Source of the DNA: Streptomyces reniochalinae | GTDB lineage: Bacteria; Actinomycetota; Actinomycetes; Streptomycetales; Streptomycetaceae | DNA length: 64,000 bases | Direction: 5' to 3' | NCBI RefSeq assembly: GCF_003323735.1 | Contig: NZ_QOIM01000024.1 | Location: 124,001-188,000 of the forward strand | Shown: positions 51,248 to 60,050 of the stretch, piece by piece | Layout of the letters: each line of letters starts with the position of its first letter | Position numbering within the stretch: position 1 is the stretch's first letter | The notes under the pieces: model-generated | What the model was told of the DNA's origin: nothing | Databases searched by the model: none | Seen by the model: only the letters and a program-made list of their open reading frames with translations | Made by a program: the position numbers and the translations under genes

Positions 51248-51985
51248 TCACGCCTTGCGGGTGTCCCTGCGGTAGAGCCAGGCCGCCGCTGAGGCGAAGA
51301 GTACGAGATAGCCGGCCAGCAGTCCGACGTCCCCCAGGTGGGGCGCATGGCCTACCTCGACCGCCTGGCCGAGCGCCGTGTAGGCGTGGGTGGGCACCCA
51401 CGCGCCGATGTCCTGCACCCAGCCGGGGAGGCTGGAGCTGGGCAGCCACAGCCCGCCGAGGAACGCGAGCCCGAAGTAGAAGAGCATGGTCAAAGGCCGC
51501 ACGGCGTCCCCCGTCGCCAGGTAGCCGATGGCCACGCCCAGCGCGGCGAAGACGAAGCTGCCCGCCCAGGAGCTCAAGCCGACGGCCACCCACTGCCAGG
51601 CGTCGAGCCGCACGCCCATCGCGACGGCTCCGGTGAGCAGGACCAGCAGGATGGACGGCAGGCTGACCGTGGCGGCCGAGGCGATCTTCGCCGCCACGTA
51701 GCCGCGGCCCGGCAGCGCCGTGAGCCGCAGCTGCCGCACCCACCCGGCCTCCCTCTCCCTGGCGATGCGCTCGCTGTTGCCCATCAGGACCGCGGTCATC
51801 GCCCCGAAGGCGGCCATCGCGACCATGTAGTAGAGGCTCAGGTCGATGTCGAGTCCCGGCATCGTGGTGTGGGAGTTGCTGCCGGCGATCAGCACGTAGA
51901 GGGCCGGCGGGTAGATCACCGAGAAGAACATGAACTTCTTGTTGCGCAGCGCGCGCGTGATCTCCAGCCGGATGAGGGTCTTCAC
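51248..51985 (-). CDS. ABC-2-type exporter permease
   Basis: 245 residues with six TM helices, starting MKTLIRLEITRALRNKKFMF, with the amphipathic REAGWVRQLRLTALPGR segment typical of ABC-2 (DrrB/NatB-like) permeases. It forms the pore for the ATPase encoded immediately upstream. The ATG overlaps the ATPase stop by 4 nt (ATGA). Substrate unknown; lipophilic antibiotics or lipids are usual. Confidence 0.9.
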   Translation of the reverse strand: MKTLIRLEITRALRNKKFMFFSVIYPPALYVLIAGSNSHTTMPGLDIDLSLYYMVAMAAFGAMTAVLMGNSERIAREREAGWVRQLRLTALPGRGYVAAKIASAATVSLPSILLVLLTGAVAMGVRLDAWQWVAVGLSSWAGSFVFAALGVAIGYLATGDAVRPLTMLFYFGLAFLGGLWLPSSSLPGWVQDIGAWVPTHAYTALGQAVEVGHAPHLGDVGLLAGYLVLFASAAAWLYRRDTRKA

Positions 51986-52980
51986 TTGGCGGCCGCCTTC
52001 CGGTGCGGGTGCGGGGAGGAGTGGGTGGTCGCGGGGGCGGGCTCCGCGCCCGGGTGGGGCGCGTCAGCGCGGGCGGTGAGGGCCACGAACGCCTGCTCGA
52101 GGCCGAGGGCGGTGACCTCCAGGTCGCGCGGGTAGAGGCCGAGGGCGTAGGCGGCGTGCACGGTGGCGTCCGCGTCGGTCGAACGCAGCCTCACCACGGC
52201 ACCGGACAGCTCCACTTCGGTGACCCCCGGCAGAGCACGCAGCTGCGCCTCCAGGATGCCGTCGGGCACCGCGTCCAGCGTGAATCCGACCCTGCGCACG
52301 CCCGCCATGGCCTTGATCTCGGCCGCGCTGCCGTCGGCGAGCAGCCGCCCCCGGTGCAGCACCAGCACCCGGTCGGCGACCTCGTCGGCCTCCTCCAGGT
52401 AGTGGGTGGCGAACAGCACGGTGCGGCCCTGCGCCGCCTGGGCGCGCATCGCGGACCAGAAGGAGCGCCGTGCCGTGACGTCCATGCCGGTGGTGGGCTC
52501 GTCCAGGACGAGCAGGTCGCTGTCCCCCGCGGTCGCGAGCGCGAACCGCACCCGCTGCTCCTGGCCGCCGGACAGCTTGCCGACCATCCGCTCGGCGATG
52601 CCGGTCAGTCCGGCGTCGGCGAGCACCCGTTCGGTGGGGTGGCCGCGCGGGTGGAGCGCGCAGGCGAGCGCGACGAGTTCGCGGACGCGTACGCCGTCCA
52701 TCAGCCCGCCTGACTGGAGCATCGCGCCCACCCGTCCGTCGGTGACCGCCTGCCGTGGCGTGGTGCCGAACAGCCGCACCCGGCCGCCCTGGTCGGGGTT
52801 GCGCAGCCCGAGGAGCAGGTCGAGGGTGGTGGACTTGCCCGCCCCGTTCGGGCCGAGGAGGGCGACGGTCTGCCCGGGCCGGAGGCTGACGGTCAGCCCG
52901 TCGAGGGCGCGGACGCTCCCGTAGGTCTTGCCGGCTGCGGAGAACTCCACGGCGGGTGTGGTGGCCTGCGTCGATGTCAT
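51982..52980 (-). CDS. ABC transporter ATP-binding protein (DrrA/NatA-like)
   Basis: 332 residues. Walker A GPNGAGKST, signature SGGQEQRVRF, Walker B LLVLDEPTTGMD, and the H-loop ATHYLEEAD, followed by a C-terminal DrrA-type extension with DUF4162-like character. It energises the ABC-2 permease. First gene of a four-gene operon (ATPase, permease, kinase, regulator), each overlapping or close to the next. Similar modules export and sense lipid-targeting antibiotics (compare LnrLMN/LnrJK in Bacillus). Confidence 0.93.
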   Translation of the reverse strand: MTSTQATTPAVEFSAAGKTYGSVRALDGLTVSLRPGQTVALLGPNGAGKSTTLDLLLGLRNPDQGGRVRLFGTTPRQAVTDGRVGAMLQSGGLMDGVRVRELVALACALHPRGHPTERVLADAGLTGIAERMVGKLSGGQEQRVRFALATAGDSDLLVLDEPTTGMDVTARRSFWSAMRAQAAQGRTVLFATHYLEEADEVADRVLVLHRGRLLADGSAAEIKAMAGVRRVGFTLDAVPDGILEAQLRALPGVTEVELSGAVVRLRSTDADATVHAAYALGLYPRDLEVTALGLEQAFVALTARADAPHPGAEPAPATTHSSPHPHRKAAAK

Positions 52981-53081
52981 GTTCCCAGCCTCGCGGCGGG
53001 GAGGGGGCGGGCGGCAGTGCCGACGGTCGCGTCCTTCGGCTGACAGATGTCACACCCCGCGGATGACACGCGGCCCCCGGC

Positions 53082-53126
53082 GCACGACCAGGCGCCCCGC
53101 CGGTGCGGCGGGGCGCCTGGTCGTGC
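53082..53126 (-). terminator. Terminator after the PG_binding_4 gene
   Basis: Perfect 21-bp stem (53082-53102 with 53106-53126) with a 3-nt loop. It isolates the cell-wall gene group from the ABC/two-component operon. Confidence 0.85.
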
Positions 53127-53173
53127 TCGGGTGCCGCCTCAGCGGCGGCGCGGTGCGGCCTGGGGCGACGGCC

Positions 53174-55690
53174 TCACTGGGAGACAGACCCCGGCACCTT
53201 GGCCACCCGCTGCCCGGGCTGTGGCGGCGCCTTCTCGTTCAGGGCCTTCACCATGGCGGCGGCCGCGTGCTTCGGCGTCATCTTGACCGTGCCGGCGCCT
53301 GCCTTTATCACCACGTCGTCGAAGGCCGACCCGTAGGTCGCCGCCAGCTTCTCGGTGTCGATGACCGGCTGGAGCGTTCCGCTGCCGCCGGGGCGCATCG
53401 TCAGGAAGGTACCGAGCGTCTTCTGGCTGAAGGGCACCTTCACGTCGCCCGCCTCCAGCCAGACCCAGCCGGACATCGCGGTCCGCCCGAACCCCTTGAC
53501 CGCCTTGTCCAGATCGGCCTGGGTCACCTTCGGCTCGTGTACCGAACCCGGCAGCTCCACCGGCTCGTTCTTGCCGGTGACGGCCCGCTGCTCGAACGCC
53601 TGCTCAAGCGCGTCGGGCGCCTTGGCGATGTCGACGACCTTGTGCGGGGATCCCTTGACCGCGACGGCCTTGCCGCCGGTGAACTTCACCATGCCCTCGG
53701 AGGGCGACGCCGCCTCGGCCTTCTCGACGAGGGGCCCCAGCGCCGAACGCACCTTCGCGTCGTCCACCTTCACGGCCGCCTCCGCCTCGCGGGACTGGCC
53801 GAACAGGGAGCCGATGACGGAGACCGGGTTGTAGTCGCGGCCCGCGGCGGCGCGCACCGTCGCCTCGTTGTCCAGCGTCACGCCCGCCACGCTCGGCTTG
53901 AGCTTCTGGCTGCCGCCGCTCGTCTTGATCGTGAACGGTTTCTTCGTCCGCTCACCGAGCGCGGAGTCCAGCTTGTTGACGGCCTCGTGCTTGCTGAGAC
54001 CGCCGATCTCCACCCCGAGGACCGTCGTGCCCTTGGGCACGTCCGCGTGGTCCAGGAGCAGCCCCGTGCCGTAGGCCACGCCGAGTACGCCGACGACCGC
54101 GACGCCCGCGAGGACCAGCTTCGAACGGCCGCCCTTGCGTGCCGGTTTCGCGGCCTTGGCCGCCTGCGGGGCCGCCGCGCCACCTGTGGGCGCGGGCGAG
54201 GGGGACGACGCCCCCTGGCCCGGGGCCGCCGGGCCGCCCGTGCCGCCGTCGGTGCCGACCTGCGGGACGCCGCTGACCATGGTGTCGCTCGAGCGCCGCT
54301 CACCGTCGGGACCCGCCGCGGGGCCGGGGCCGCCGGTGCCGGCGTCGTCCGCGCCGCCCGGCGCGAACGTGCCCGGGCCCGTGCCCAGGCCGAGCGTCGA
54401 ACTGACCGGCGACTCGCCGGCGGGAGCGCCGGGGCTGCCGGGGGACGAGGGCGCGCCAGGGGCCGGGGGGGCGCCGGCGCCGGGAACGGCCGGGATTCCG
54501 GCCGGTGGTGTGCCCGAGGGGCCGGAACCGGGGGCGCCGGGACCGGAGTCGGCGCCCTGTCCTGGGGCGCGGTGGGTGCCGGTATCGTCGTGGCCGTGCC
54601 CCGCGGTCGTACCCGGGGCCCGCTCACCGAACGGGTCAGGCTTCGAGGTGGCGCCGTCGGGCCGCTCCCCCAGGCCGAAGGCGTCCAGCCCGGAGGCACC
54701 GCGCTCCGGGGCGCCGCCCTGACCCGGTCCAAAGGGCCCGTTCGCACCCGGCGGCCGCCCGGCCGCGGGTCCGCTGCCGGCGCCGAAGAACCCGTCCGCG
54801 CCGAAGTCCCGGCCGGGTCCTGAGGTCTGTCCGGGCCCCGGGGTCTGGCCCGCCCCGTACGCCTGGCCGGGGTCCGTGTCCGGGGCGGCGAGCGGTCCCG
54901 GGCCCGTGCCGGACGGCCCGGGACCCGTCATGTCGCCGGTGACCGGGCCGGTCGTCGGCCCCGCGGGCGCGCCGGAGCCCACCTGCGGGACGCCCTCTGG
55001 AGGCGTGTCCGCCGGGCCGGGCAGCCGGTGCGTGCCGGTCGTCTCGGGCGTGGGACCGCCGGGGCCGCCGCCGGAGGCGGACGCGGGCGGCGCACTGCGC
55101 GGGGGCTTGCGCGGGGAGAACCAGTCGCTGGTCTGCTGGGTGAAGCTCCCCTCGGGCTCGGCGGCCCCGTCGCCCTGCGCGGAACCGGAGTTCGCACCGG
55201 CCGAGGGACGGCCCTCGGCGCCCGCGGGTCCTGTCGCTCCCCCGGACGCGCCCGACCCGCCCGGGGCGGCGGCCGCGCCGCCCGGCGCGGCGGTCCCGGG
55301 CGGTGGCGGTCCGGCGGGGCCGGGCGGTGGCGGCGGCGGTCCGCCGCCGGTCGCGCGCTTGCCCGCGCCCAGGTCGGGAGCGGACGCGCCGCCCTTCGTA
55401 CTGCCCTTGTCGGCGCCGCCGGGCTTGCCGCCCTCGTTCTCGTCGCCGACCGGGGTGCGCATCACCACGGGTGGGATGGGCCGCGACCCGGGGATGTTGA
55501 TGCGGATGCGGGTGGTGAGCGTCGTCTCGGTCTTCGGCTCGTCCGGCTTCGACCCGGCTGCCGGATCGGTTCCCCGGCCCTCCTGGTCCGCGCCGGAGCC
55601 CGAGGTGCCGTACGGCTCCGTCCCCGAGGGGTACGACGAACCGCCGCGCCGCTTGGGCCCGGAGGACGAACTGTCAGTTTCACGACTCAA
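53174..55690 (-). CDS. PG_binding_4-domain membrane protein with giant disordered N-terminus
   Basis: 838 residues from a TTG at 55690 (MSRETDSSSSG; GGGAG about 9 nt upstream). Residues 1-522 are almost wholly Gly/Pro/Ala/Ser-rich and cytoplasmic, with short motifs such as EGVPQVGSG, SGVPQVGTD and TTLTTRIRINIPGSRPIPPV. A single TM helix starts at 523 (SKLVLAGVAVVGVLGVAYGT), followed by two repeats of the PG_binding_4 fold (TTVLGVEIGGLSKHEAVNKL, KPSVAGVTLDNEATVRAAAG). This domain usually sits in front of a VanW domain, but none follows here. The role is probably in the cell wall; the very long disordered arm may scaffold cytoplasmic partners. Downstream of mshB and DUF6113. Confidence 0.85.
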   Translation of the reverse strand: MSRETDSSSSGPKRRGGSSYPSGTEPYGTSGSGADQEGRGTDPAAGSKPDEPKTETTLTTRIRINIPGSRPIPPVVMRTPVGDENEGGKPGGADKGSTKGGASAPDLGAGKRATGGGPPPPPPGPAGPPPPGTAAPGGAAAAPGGSGASGGATGPAGAEGRPSAGANSGSAQGDGAAEPEGSFTQQTSDWFSPRKPPRSAPPASASGGGPGGPTPETTGTHRLPGPADTPPEGVPQVGSGAPAGPTTGPVTGDMTGPGPSGTGPGPLAAPDTDPGQAYGAGQTPGPGQTSGPGRDFGADGFFGAGSGPAAGRPPGANGPFGPGQGGAPERGASGLDAFGLGERPDGATSKPDPFGERAPGTTAGHGHDDTGTHRAPGQGADSGPGAPGSGPSGTPPAGIPAVPGAGAPPAPGAPSSPGSPGAPAGESPVSSTLGLGTGPGTFAPGGADDAGTGGPGPAAGPDGERRSSDTMVSGVPQVGTDGGTGGPAAPGQGASSPSPAPTGGAAAPQAAKAAKPARKGGRSKLVLAGVAVVGVLGVAYGTGLLLDHADVPKGTTVLGVEIGGLSKHEAVNKLDSALGERTKKPFTIKTSGGSQKLKPSVAGVTLDNEATVRAAAGRDYNPVSVIGSLFGQSREAEAAVKVDDAKVRSALGPLVEKAEAASPSEGMVKFTGGKAVAVKGSPHKVVDIAKAPDALEQAFEQRAVTGKNEPVELPGSVHEPKVTQADLDKAVKGFGRTAMSGWVWLEAGDVKVPFSQKTLGTFLTMRPGGSGTLQPVIDTEKLAATYGSAFDDVVIKAGAGTVKMTPKHAAAAMVKALNEKAPPQPGQRVAKVPGSVSQ

Positions 55691-55818
55691 AGCAGGTACT
55701 CCCGGATGGATTCGCCGTCTTCCCGTTGGCCCGAAGGCGGCTCGCCGGCGCGCACCACTGTACTGGGGGCACGCGGCAGGGGCCCCGCGACCACCGAATC
55801 GGCCCGCCGGCGCCCCTC

Positions 55819-56229
55819 TCAGCGGTTCTTGTGCACCGGAACGGGGGGCGCGGGCAGGGCGATGGTGGTACACATCACAGCTGCGAGCATGCCGCCGAAC
55901 AGGTAGACGTAGCCGGCGAGTCCCGCGGCGAACAGGAAGTCGCCCTCGGACCGTGCGGTCGTCATCAGCAGGACGGCGACCACCCAGCCGGCGCCTGGTG
56001 CGGCCGCGCCCGGCTTGGTGCGGCACAGTTTCGCGCCGCCCCAGAAGAGTCCGACGGCGGCGGCCAGCGCGAGCAGCAGGCCGAGGGGGAACCAGGCGCT
56101 CTGCACGAGGACTCCGGCGGCGCCGGTCAGCAGGCCGAGTACGGCCAACGCCGCGTACACGGCGAGGCGGGCGTTGCGTCCGCGCGGGTAGGCGCCCTCC
56201 GCCTGGGGGGCCGGGGCCGCCGTGCTCAC
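55819..56229 (-). CDS. DUF6113 membrane protein
   Basis: 136 residues with four hydrophobic segments ([68 protein letters not shown]). The GTG overlaps the mshB stop by 4 nt (GTGA). In M. tuberculosis the gene after mshB (Rv1171) is also a small membrane protein. Function unknown; tight coupling to mshB may be historical. Confidence 0.85.
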   Translation of the reverse strand: MSTAAPAPQAEGAYPRGRNARLAVYAALAVLGLLTGAAGVLVQSAWFPLGLLLALAAAVGLFWGGAKLCRTKPGAAAPGAGWVVAVLLMTTARSEGDFLFAAGLAGYVYLFGGMLAAVMCTTIALPAPPVPVHKNR

Positions 56230-57194
56230 GCGTCCACCCCCGCGAAGAGGTCGTCGAGGCCCGCGGGCGCGGGGTCGCGTTGGGCGCGATCGGCGCGTTG
56301 GAAGTACTCGGTGCCGATGAGGGGCTGGCCGAGCCCGTTGGAGAGCGCGAAGAAGGGGCCGCGCGAGGTCTCGCGTACGGAGACCTGGGTCTCGTGGGCC
56401 GCCATGGCCGCCGCCTTGTCGGCGAGGTGGGCGCGGGCGTCGATCGTGACGTCGACCTCGTCGGCACTGTCGACCACGCCGGGGACGTCGTCGGGCTGCG
56501 CGAGGCCCGTGTCGCCCAGGAAACCGGGGAAGGGGAAGACTTCCCCGTCGGCCGTGGCCGCCCGCAGCCGGGCGAAGCCCTCGTCGAGGACGGGGCGGGG
56601 GACGACGTTCCAGTAGACGCGCCGTACCCGGTGCGGCTCGCCGCCGCCGCGGCCGCTCTCGGCGGCGGCGAGCTGGACGGCGCGCATGGCCACGCGGTGG
56701 GCCTTGATGTGGTCGGGGTGGCCGTAGCCGCCGTCGGGTCCGTAGGTGACGACCACCTGGGGGCGCACCTCGCGCAGCACAGCGGCGAGCAGGCGGGCGG
56801 CCTCGTCGAGGTCGGCCTGCCAGAAGCACCCGGGGCGGTCGTTGGTCGGCGCGCCCATCATGCCGGAGTCCCGGTAGCGCCCCCGGCCGCCGAGGAAGCG
56901 GTGGTCGGTGACGCCCAACGCGCGCATGGCGGCGGCGAGTTCGCCGATGCGGTGCGGGCCGAGGGTGTCGTCCTGGTCGGGCGCCAGGTGGGCGAGCCCG
57001 TCCGGGATGACCTCGCCCTCCTCACCCAGGGTGCAGGTGACAAGGGTGACGTGCGCGCCCTGAGCCGCGTACTTGGCCATGGTGGCGCCTGTGGTGATCG
57101 ACTCGTCGTCCGGGTGCGCGTGCACCAGCAGCACACGGCGCCGGGGGGCGGCCGGCGAGCCGGGGGCCGCCCCTGGGGGAAACGCAGCGGTCAT
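56226..57194 (-). CDS. mshB: N-acetyl-GlcN-inositol deacetylase (mycothiol biosynthesis)
   Basis: 322 residues. LmbE-family zinc motif AHPDDE (26-31) and [11 protein letters not shown] supply the Zn ligands and catalytic Asp; [15 protein letters not shown] and the C-terminal GTEYFQRAD are MshB-specific. It deacetylates GlcNAc-Ins to GlcN-Ins, the third step of mycothiol synthesis, the actinobacterial replacement for glutathione. The ATG has no Shine-Dalgarno; TAGGCT lies 6 nt before it. First of an apparent three-gene unit with DUF6113 and the PG_binding_4 gene. Confidence 0.95.
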   Translation of the reverse strand: MTAAFPPGAAPGSPAAPRRRVLLVHAHPDDESITTGATMAKYAAQGAHVTLVTCTLGEEGEVIPDGLAHLAPDQDDTLGPHRIGELAAAMRALGVTDHRFLGGRGRYRDSGMMGAPTNDRPGCFWQADLDEAARLLAAVLREVRPQVVVTYGPDGGYGHPDHIKAHRVAMRAVQLAAAESGRGGGEPHRVRRVYWNVVPRPVLDEGFARLRAATADGEVFPFPGFLGDTGLAQPDDVPGVVDSADEVDVTIDARAHLADKAAAMAAHETQVSVRETSRGPFFALSNGLGQPLIGTEYFQRADRAQRDPAPAGLDDLFAGVDA

Positions 57195-57200
57195 GCCCCG

Positions 57201-57206
57201 AGCCTA
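57201..57206 (-). promoter_or_regulatory. Candidate -10 of leaderless promoter for mshB
   Basis: TAGGCT with a 6-nt spacer (CGGGGC) to the ATG at 57194; no Shine-Dalgarno. Confidence 0.55.
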
Positions 57207-57310
57207 CGACGGGCACGCCACCGCCCGGCGAAGCGAGGGGGAGGAGGAAGGGGACGGGGGCCGAGGGAGTCGAGACAGGGGTCCGGACGTGGGGCAGGGG
57301 CGCGGCGTCC

Positions 57311-57505
57311 TCAGAATTTGAGCTGGCCGATCATCCCGGCGACGTTGGAGGTCAGGTCGGTGATCGTGGGAGCGACCGAGGAGCTGGCGAGATAGAAGCC
57401 CAACAGCATGCAGATCACCGCGTGTCCGGCTTTGAGCCCGGATTTCCTGACGAGCAGGATGACGATGATCGCCAGCAGCACCACCGCCGAAATCGAGAGT
57501 GCCAC
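57311..57505 (-). CDS. Small two-TM membrane protein
   Basis: 64 residues: one N-terminal hydrophobic helix (MALSISAVVLLAIIVILLVR), a basic turn (KSGLKAGHA) and a second helix (VICMLLGFYLASS), ending TSNVAGMIGQLKF. The GTG has the near-perfect site GGAGGTGAG upstream, so strong translation is likely. Conserved in streptomycetes, function unknown. It lies upstream of mshB on the same strand with a 116-nt gap. Confidence 0.8.
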   Translation of the reverse strand: MALSISAVVLLAIIVILLVRKSGLKAGHAVICMLLGFYLASSSVAPTITDLTSNVAGMIGQLKF

Positions 57506-57802
57506 GGCGGCTCACCTCCAAGTACGCACGGTCGGTTCGGGATCTTCTCGGGTCACACGGACACGGCGGCGCGCCTCCGGCACGGAGGAGCCACCGGCTT
57601 CATACCCAGCACCCACCATGCGCAACGGATCATAATTATCCGGGCCACCGCACGGCTCGGTGCACGGGTGCAGAGGAGGGGCGCATATTCATATCCAGCC
57701 ACCCGCCGACGACCTGACCATCGTCCCGGGGGGCCTGCGGACCGGATCACAGCCTGGCGCGGGCGCGGTGCTCTCGGGCGCGTGCGCAGTACGGTCAGCC
57801 GC
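57506..57802. other. 297-nt divergent region before the S9 peptidase gene
   Basis: It holds an AT-rich palindrome (CGGAT, 57626-57630, paired with ATCCG at 57638-57642, with central ATAATTAT) and a second AT patch near 57684, rare in this GC-rich DNA. A leaderless -10 for the peptidase lies at the right end. No gene is seen. Confidence 0.55.
57790..57795 (+). promoter_or_regulatory. Candidate -10 of leaderless promoter for the S9 peptidase
   Basis: TACGGT with a 7-nt spacer (CAGCCGC) to the ATG at 57803; no Shine-Dalgarno. Confidence 0.5.
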
Positions 57803-59986
57803 ATGGCTACGACTTTCCCGCAGCAGCACGCCCGTACCCACAGATTCACACTTGGTGCCCCGAGGTCCTTCACTGTCGCCCCGGACGGCTCACGAGTTGC
57901 CTTCCTTCGCTCCCGCGACGGCTTCGACCTGACCCATCTCCTCTGGGTGCGGGAGGTGGCGAGCGGCGAGGAGCGTATCGCCGCCGATCCCGCGGCTCTC
58001 CTGGGCGGGGCGGCGGAGGAGCTCTCGGCCGAGGAGCGGGCCCGGCGCGAGCGGAGCCGGGAGGGCACGGCCGGTGTGGTCGGATATGCCACTGACACCT
58101 GCGTGGAGACGGCGGCCTTCGCCCTCTCGGGCCGCCTGTTCACCGCGGACCTGACCACGGGGCAGGCGCGCGAACTTCCCACACCGACCCCGGTCGTCGA
58201 TCCCCGCCCCTCGCCCGACGGCCGGTACGTCGCCTACGTGACGCGGGGGTCCCTGCGGGTGGTCGCCGCGTCCGGCGGGGACGACAGGGCACTGGCCGAG
58301 CCGGAGTCGGAGACGGTCACCTGGGGCCTGGCGGAGTTCGTCGCGGCGGAGGAGATGTCCCGCACCCGCGGCCACTGGTGGTCGCCCGACTCGGACCGGC
58401 TGCTGGTCGCGCGCGCCGACGACGCGCCGGTGACCCGCTGGTCCATCGCCGACCCGGCCAACCCGCACGGCGAGCCAGCCCGCGTCGCCTACCCGGCGGC
58501 CGGTACGGCGAACGCCGAGGTCACCCTGCATCTGCTGGGGCTCGACGGGACGCGGCGCCAGGTCGGCTGGGACCGCGAGCGCTACCCGTACCTTGCCCGG
58601 GTCCACTGGTCCACGGGCGGACCGCCCCTGTTGCTCGTGCACAGCAGGGACCAGCGCCAGGCCGCGTACCTGAGCGTGGACGTCGAGACGGGTGAGACGT
58701 CGGTCACACTCACCGAGGAAGATCGAATCTGGCTGGAACTCTTCGGCGGCGTACCGGCGTGGGCGCCGGACGGCGCCCTGGTGCGGATCGTGGACGAGGG
58801 CGCCGACGGTGCGGACGGGAAGAGCGCACGGGTGCTCATGGCGGGCGCACGACGGCTCACCGACGCGCGGCTGCACGTACGGGCCGTGCTGGACGTGGGC
58901 TCCGAGGACGTCCTGCTGACCGCCTCCGAGGGGGACGGCGGCGATCCCTCCCGCCGCTCGGCACCGGGCGACCTCGGGGTCTACCGGGTACCGCTGGCCG
59001 GTGGCGAGGCCGTACGGGTCACCGACCCCGAGGACGACGGCCGGGGCCCCCGGCTGTCCTCCGCCGTGCGGGGCGGCGGGACCCTCGTGCTCTCGACGGC
59101 TGGACTCTCGCGGGCCGGAGCGCGGACCGTGCTGCTGCGCCAGGAGGACGGGAAGCGGCTGGGCACCCTCGACTCGCACGCCGAACGGCCCGTGCTGACC
59201 ACCGCGCCCCACCTGCTGCTCGCCGGCGCACGCCGCATCCCCGCCGCCGTGGTCCTGCCCACCGGCTACCAGGACTCCGACGGGCCGCTGCCCGTGCTGA
59301 TGGACCCCTACGGCGGTCCGCACGGCCAGCGCGTCGTCGCCGCGCACAACGCGCACCTGACCGCCCAGTGGTTCGCCGACCAGGGCTTCGCCGTGATCAC
59401 GGCCGACGGGCGCGGCACCCCCGGACACAGCCCCGCCTGGGAGAAGGCCGTCTCGCGCCGGCTCGCCCCGGTCACCCTCGACGACCAGGTCGAGGCCCTG
59501 CACGCGCTCGCTGCCGAGTTCCCCCTGGACCTGACACGGGTGGGCATCCGGGGCTGGTCCTACGGCGGTTACCTCGCGGCGCTGGCCGTGCTGCGGCGGC
59601 CCGACGTCTTCCACGCCGCCGTCGCCGGCGCCCCGGTGACCGACTGGCGGCTGTACGACACGCACTACACCGAGCGCTACTGCGGCACCCCGCAGGAGAA
59701 CTCCGAGGTGTACGCGGACTCCTCACTGATCACCGACGAGGGGCTGTCCCACGTGCCGGAGGAGAGCCCCCACAGGCCGATGATGATCATTCACGGGCTC
59801 GCCGACGACAACGTGGTCGTGGCGCACGCGCTGCGGCTGTCCTCGGCTCTGCTGGCCGCGGGACGGCAGCACGAGGTGCTGCCGCTGTCCGGGGTGACCC
59901 ACATGGCGAGCGACGCCACCGTCGCGGAGAACCTGCTCCTGTTGCAGGTCGCCTTCCTGAGGCGGTCGTTGGGCCTGGCGGGCTGA
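57803..59986 (+). CDS. S9 family dipeptidyl-peptidase (DPP4-like)
   Basis: 727 residues. The N-terminal beta-propeller region (about 1-450) contains the double-glutamate motif AAEEM (Glu183-Glu184), which in DPP4 grips the substrate N-terminus. The C-terminal hydrolase domain has Ser586 (GWSYGG), Asp668 (HGLADDN) and His700 (GVTHMA). The DPYGGPHGQRVV segment is typical of S9B enzymes. No signal peptide, so it is cytoplasmic, and it should release N-terminal X-Pro/Ala dipeptides. It faces the convergent peptide importer and could process its imported peptides. The start is the first ATG of the conserved region. Confidence 0.92.
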   Translation: MATTFPQQHARTHRFTLGAPRSFTVAPDGSRVAFLRSRDGFDLTHLLWVREVASGEERIAADPAALLGGAAEELSAEERARRERSREGTAGVVGYATDTCVETAAFALSGRLFTADLTTGQARELPTPTPVVDPRPSPDGRYVAYVTRGSLRVVAASGGDDRALAEPESETVTWGLAEFVAAEEMSRTRGHWWSPDSDRLLVARADDAPVTRWSIADPANPHGEPARVAYPAAGTANAEVTLHLLGLDGTRRQVGWDRERYPYLARVHWSTGGPPLLLVHSRDQRQAAYLSVDVETGETSVTLTEEDRIWLELFGGVPAWAPDGALVRIVDEGADGADGKSARVLMAGARRLTDARLHVRAVLDVGSEDVLLTASEGDGGDPSRRSAPGDLGVYRVPLAGGEAVRVTDPEDDGRGPRLSSAVRGGGTLVLSTAGLSRAGARTVLLRQEDGKRLGTLDSHAERPVLTTAPHLLLAGARRIPAAVVLPTGYQDSDGPLPVLMDPYGGPHGQRVVAAHNAHLTAQWFADQGFAVITADGRGTPGHSPAWEKAVSRRLAPVTLDDQVEALHALAAEFPLDLTRVGIRGWSYGGYLAALAVLRRPDVFHAAVAGAPVTDWRLYDTHYTERYCGTPQENSEVYADSSLITDEGLSHVPEESPHRPMMIIHGLADDNVVVAHALRLSSALLAAGRQHEVLPLSGVTHMASDATVAENLLLLQVAFLRRSLGLAG

Positions 59987-59997
59987 GCCCGTCCGGG

Positions 59998-60027
59998 GCG
60001 CCGCCGCGACAGCCTCCGCGGCGGTGC
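59998..60027. terminator. Imperfect hairpin between S9 peptidase and the ABC operon
   Basis: CCGCCGCG (60001-60008) pairs with CGCGGCGG (60017-60024), extended by one G-U and two further pairs, 11 bp in all. Confidence 0.5.
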
Positions 60028-60050
60028 GCCGGAACCGTGAGTCGAGCGGC

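Noticed and set aside
53174..56467. 1097-residue reading of the PG_binding_4 protein
   Set aside because: The extra N-terminus is antisense-phase shadow of mshB and DUF6113; the conserved start is the TTG at 55690.
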